From positions 62,001 through 126,000 of the forward strand of contig NZ_JAFBGA010000013.1 in NCBI RefSeq assembly GCF_016909575.1: 64,000 nt of DNA, written 5' to 3'. Shown here in pieces: positions 61,648 to 64,000 of this stretch. Within the stretch, counting starts at the first letter, position 1. Each line of letters opens with the position of its first letter. This stretch comes from Streptomyces sp. HB132. Its GTDB lineage: Bacteria; Actinomycetota; Actinomycetes; Streptomycetales; Streptomycetaceae. The notes below the pieces were generated by a model. It was not told where the DNA came from. It did no database searches and worked only from the letters and a program-made list of their open reading frames with translations. Position numbers and translations under genes: made by a program.

Positions 61648-62562
61648 CTACAGCCAGCCCGCGAACTCGAGGGACAGCTCGCCGTCCTGCGTGCGCCCCG
61701 CCGTCAGCGCGCGGGTGCCGGACTCGACCGCCCGGAACAGCGTCCAGCCGCGCAGCCGCGCCTGGTCGACCTCCAGCGAGTCGGCGAGCTTCTTGACCCG
61801 CCGCCGGGCCGTGGCGGCACCTCCGGGAGAGGCCACCAGGTCCTCGACCCGGTCACGCACCAGCCGCGCCAGGTCGTACGCCCGCTCCCCGGTCAGCGGC
61901 TCGGGGCCGACCGCCAGCCACGGCGCGCGCTCACCCGACAGGACCTTGCTCTGCCGGAAGTTGCCGTGCAGCAGGAGGAGTTCGGGGGAGTCCAGGACCA
62001 GCTCCTCGCGGGCCGCGAGGGCGGCCGAGACGAGCGGTTCGAGTTCGGGGTCCCGTTCCGCGGCGGCGCGCATGGCCTCCGACTGCCCGGCGGTGCGCTC
62101 CGCGACGGTCTCGAAGGCGTGGCCGGCCGGCGGCTCGACCCACAGCCGCCGCACCGTGCCGGCGGCCTCGAGCAGCGCCTTCGCCTCGGGGAGGGAGCGC
62201 AAGGACATCTCGTGGTGGAGCCGTTCCAGCAGGACGGCCTCCTCGGGCACCGCGCCGTCCGGAGCGGTCAGGAGCTCCACCGCGCCCCAGCCGTTCCAGT
62301 GGGCCAGCGCCGCCCGCTCGAGCGCGGGAGCAGCCCCGGGAGGCGCGATCTTCAGCACGGCGGGGCTGCCGTCCGCCCGGCGGACCAGGAGGACCAGGCT
62401 GCTGCGCCCGCCGGGGGCGCACACCCGGTCGAGGGAGACCGAGTGCGCGGACAGCGCGTCGTCGGTGAGTGCGGGGAGCCGCCCCAGCCAGTCGGCGGCG
62501 GCCGTGTCCCCGTACGTCTCGCCGAGCGCTCGCACCAGACGCTGCGGCGGTTCGAAACCCAT
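61648..62562 (-). CDS. APH(6)/hydroxyurea phosphotransferase-like protein, catalytically degenerate
   Basis: A 304-residue protein with the aminoglycoside phosphotransferase fold: VLKIAPPG keeps the ATP-binding Lys71, and AYDLARLVRDRVEDLV matches the APH(6) family C-lobe. The catalytic loop, normally HGDLHxxNVL, reads HGNFRQSKVL (199-208), so the catalytic Asp is Asn201 and the metal-binding Asn is Lys206. The later DPKP metal site is GPEP (219-222). It is therefore probably not a kinase. It may bind nucleotide or partners. It should not be called a resistance gene. Confidence 0.8.
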   Translation of the reverse strand: MGFEPPQRLVRALGETYGDTAAADWLGRLPALTDDALSAHSVSLDRVCAPGGRSSLVLLVRRADGSPAVLKIAPPGAAPALERAALAHWNGWGAVELLTAPDGAVPEEAVLLERLHHEMSLRSLPEAKALLEAAGTVRRLWVEPPAGHAFETVAERTAGQSEAMRAAAERDPELEPLVSAALAAREELVLDSPELLLLHGNFRQSKVLSGERAPWLAVGPEPLTGERAYDLARLVRDRVEDLVASPGGAATARRRVKKLADSLEVDQARLRGWTLFRAVESGTRALTAGRTQDGELSLEFAGWL

Positions 62563-62628
62563 ACGTGCCTTGTTCCCTTTCGGAGCGTGGTCGGCTGCGG
62601 CGTGCTCGGCCGCAGCGCGCTCGGTTGC

Positions 62629-63123
62629 TCAGTGTGTGGCGCCGGTGGCCCCTGCCTCCGCCGTGTCGTCGGGCGGGGCGGCCCTCTCGGTGAGCCCAGG
62701 AAAGGCTACGCCGGTGCCGCGCCAGCGCACCGCACGCACCGCGGCCTCCCTGAGCGCGCCCGCGGCATCCTGCCGCAGCGGCCCTCGAGCGGCCCGTACG
62801 AGATCGGAGTAGACGCCCGCGACCCTGTCCTCCAGCACGGCGGCGAGCCGCATGGCGGTCGCCGGATCGCGTACGGCGAAGGGCAGTGCGTACGCCGCGT
62901 GCGCCGCCACCGGCGTACCGCCCAGGTCGCGGACCGTCCGTACGAGCGTGTCGCGACGGGCCCGGTGGGCGTCGCAGGCAGCCGTCGCGTCCCTGCGGCG
63001 GTCCCCCTCCAGCCGGCCGCCCAGCACCCCGTACCCGTACACCGCGGCGTGCGCGGCACCGAGCGCGGCCTGCGCGGCGCGCAGCGTTCCGTCGGCGTCG
63101 TCCGTCGTGGCCTTCGGTGTCAT
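62629..63123 (-). CDS. DUF4439 ferritin-like domain protein
   Basis: A 164-residue protein, mostly helical, matching the DUF4439 domain: AAQAALGAAHAAVYGYGVLG, then RRDTLVRTVRDLGGTPVAAH and MRLAAVLEDRVAGVYSDLV. This domain has a four-helix-bundle fold like ferritins. No signal peptide is seen. The start overlaps the end of the lipoprotein gene in an ATGA junction, so both are translated together. The function is unknown; the placement beside rimP is shared by many actinobacteria. Confidence 0.8.
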   Translation of the reverse strand: MTPKATTDDADGTLRAAQAALGAAHAAVYGYGVLGGRLEGDRRRDATAACDAHRARRDTLVRTVRDLGGTPVAAHAAYALPFAVRDPATAMRLAAVLEDRVAGVYSDLVRAARGPLRQDAAGALREAAVRAVRWRGTGVAFPGLTERAAPPDDTAEAGATGATH

Positions 63124-63638
63124 GCCGGGGTCTCCTTGGCCAGTTCTGTCAGCAGGAACGCGTGGGCGGCGCCGGCCGCGGCGACCGAGGCCAGCAGCCT
63201 GGCCAGTTCCGGTTCGGCGGTCAGCAGGGCGGTGGCGCGGCCGTCCGCCACCCGGCGCTCCTGGGCCGCGAGGTCCTTCAGGGCCGTCCGCGCCTCGGTG
63301 GGGGCAGCCGGCGGGGTCGGTGAGGGGGAGCCGCTCGGGGCCTTCGCCGGCCCGCCCAGCGCCGTCAGGTGCTCCCGCACAGCGGCGGCCAGTGGTGCGA
63401 GCCCGGCCTCCGTCACCGGGTGGGCGGCCGCGACCTGTTCGTAGCCGGAGAGCAGCGAGGCACTGTCACGGGCGGCCGACGCCCGCAGCGCCCCCGACCG
63501 GGAGGCGGTGCGTGCGTCCGTGCCTCCAAGGGCCGTTCGCGTCTCCGGCCCGCCCCCGCAACCCGTCAGCACCGCGCCCAGAGCGAATGCCCCCGTAGCG
63601 GTGAGCGCACCCCTGCGCGTCGTCCCCGTGCGGTGCAC
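63120..63638 (-). CDS. Lipoprotein of the DUF4439 pair
   Basis: A 172-residue predicted lipoprotein. The N-terminus has TTRRGALTA, a hydrophobic stretch, and the lipobox VLTGC (Cys at about residue 27); the twin arginine suggests a Tat route. The mature part is Ala-rich and helical (KDLAAQERRVADGRATALL) with a central Pro/Ser linker. It is coupled to the DUF4439 gene by ATGA and divergent from rimP. The GTG start is the only one giving a full leader. The two may form a membrane-anchored helical complex. Confidence 0.75.
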   Translation of the reverse strand: MHRTGTTRRGALTATGAFALGAVLTGCGGGPETRTALGGTDARTASRSGALRASAARDSASLLSGYEQVAAAHPVTEAGLAPLAAAVREHLTALGGPAKAPSGSPSPTPPAAPTEARTALKDLAAQERRVADGRATALLTAEPELARLLASVAAAGAAHAFLLTELAKETPA

Positions 63639-63809
63639 TTGTCTCCTTCAGCCTGGTTTTTGACAGTTTTTGACCTGAAGTGATCACCGAGGCTGAGCGT
63701 ACCCGCGGTGGGGCGGGAGGCGGACGGCAACACCCCTGCGGACCGGATACCCTTTGACCTGACACGCGACGATCCCCACAACAGCACACGCGGCCGAGGA
63801 GTCACCCGG

Positions 63810-64000
63810 ATGAGCACCACCCAGAGCGACAGGCTGCGCGAACTGCTGGAGCCGCTCGTTGGCGCCAAGGAGCTGGACCTCGAGGAGATCGAGGTGTCCC
63901 GGGCGGGCCGCCGCCGCGTGCTGAGGGTCATCGTGGATTCCGAGGACGGCGTGGAGCTCGACACCTGTGCCGAGCTGAGCCGCACGATCTCCGAGACGCT
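63810..64000 (+). CDS. rimP: Ribosome maturation factor RimP, N-terminal part (gene continues past window)
   Basis: The first 63 codons are present: MSTTQSDRLRELLEPLVG, then LDLEEIEVSRAGRRRVLRVI and DGVELDTCAELSRTIS, which match the N-terminal domain of RimP, needed for 30S subunit maturation. The ATG has a GAGGAG site. In actinobacteria rimP normally begins the nusA-infB operon, which is expected just beyond the window edge. Confidence 0.9.
   Translation, partial: MSTTQSDRLRELLEPLVGAKELDLEEIEVSRAGRRRVLRVIVDSEDGVELDTCAELSRTISET

Noticed and set aside
61648..62562. Aminoglycoside resistance gene
   Set aside because: The fold fits, but the catalytic Asp and metal-binding residues are replaced, so resistance by phosphorylation is not supported.
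1..64000. CRISPR arrays, tRNA or rRNA genes, insertion sequences, phage attachment sites
   Set aside because: None was recognised. The only repeats found are the 39-base coding duplication, the PucR-upstream repeats and hairpins.

Overview
The window is very GC-rich actinobacterial DNA. Its gene content and order (four type I signal peptidase genes in a row, whiG, rpsB-tsf-pyrH-frr-cdsA, a DasR-type chitinase operator, a DUF2469 gene, S-adenosyl methyltransferases of the Methyltransf_19 family) point to Streptomyces or a very close relative. It is a chromosomal core segment: no insertion sequence, phage, integrase, tRNA, rRNA or CRISPR array was seen.

Region 1 (1-9.4 kb) holds secretion and DNA-processing genes on the + strand: the tail of one signal peptidase gene plus sipX, sipY and sipZ, a Nudix hydrolase, DUF2469, yraN, comM/yifB, dprA, then the sporulation sigma factor gene whiG, a TetR regulator and a convergent M23 peptidase. 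Region 2 (9.6-14.3 kb) is the translation and lipid operon rpsB-tsf-pyrH-frr-cdsA with two internal hairpins and a strong terminator. Region 3 (14.5-19.7 kb) has rlmN, then a TPP riboswitch controlling a thiamine ABC transporter (thiBPQ type).

Region 4 (20-32.6 kb) is mixed: DUF1330, SRPBCC, LOG, an ABC exporter pair, a class III aminotransferase with an Lrp regulator, a divergent aminobutyraldehyde dehydrogenase, a methyltransferase, a glycerophosphodiesterase, and a COG1816 deaminase that may act in futalosine-pathway menaquinone synthesis. Region 5 (32.6-50.7 kb) is dominated by polyamine and GABA use: a second aminobutyraldehyde dehydrogenase, potDABC, an FAD oxidase and gabT. A GlnR-like box lies in front of the dehydrogenase. 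Further on come a large membrane P-loop ATPase, a PucR regulator and a third aldehyde dehydrogenase. A secreted GH18 chitinase with a DasR-type operator sits inside this region.

Region 6 (50.9-64 kb) has an acyl-CoA dehydrogenase, an unusual EPSP synthase paralogue, the isoprenoid genes dxr and ispG flanking a site-2 protease gene, two acetyltransferase genes, proS, a kinase-fold protein that has lost its catalytic residues, a DUF4439 pair, and the start of rimP.

The two aminotransferases, the first two aldehyde dehydrogenases, PotABCD and the FAD oxidase would together import putrescine or spermidine and degrade them through aminobutyraldehyde and GABA towards succinate. Lrp, and probably GlnR, tie this to nitrogen status. 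Many + strand genes overlap by 1-4 bases, indicating translational coupling.
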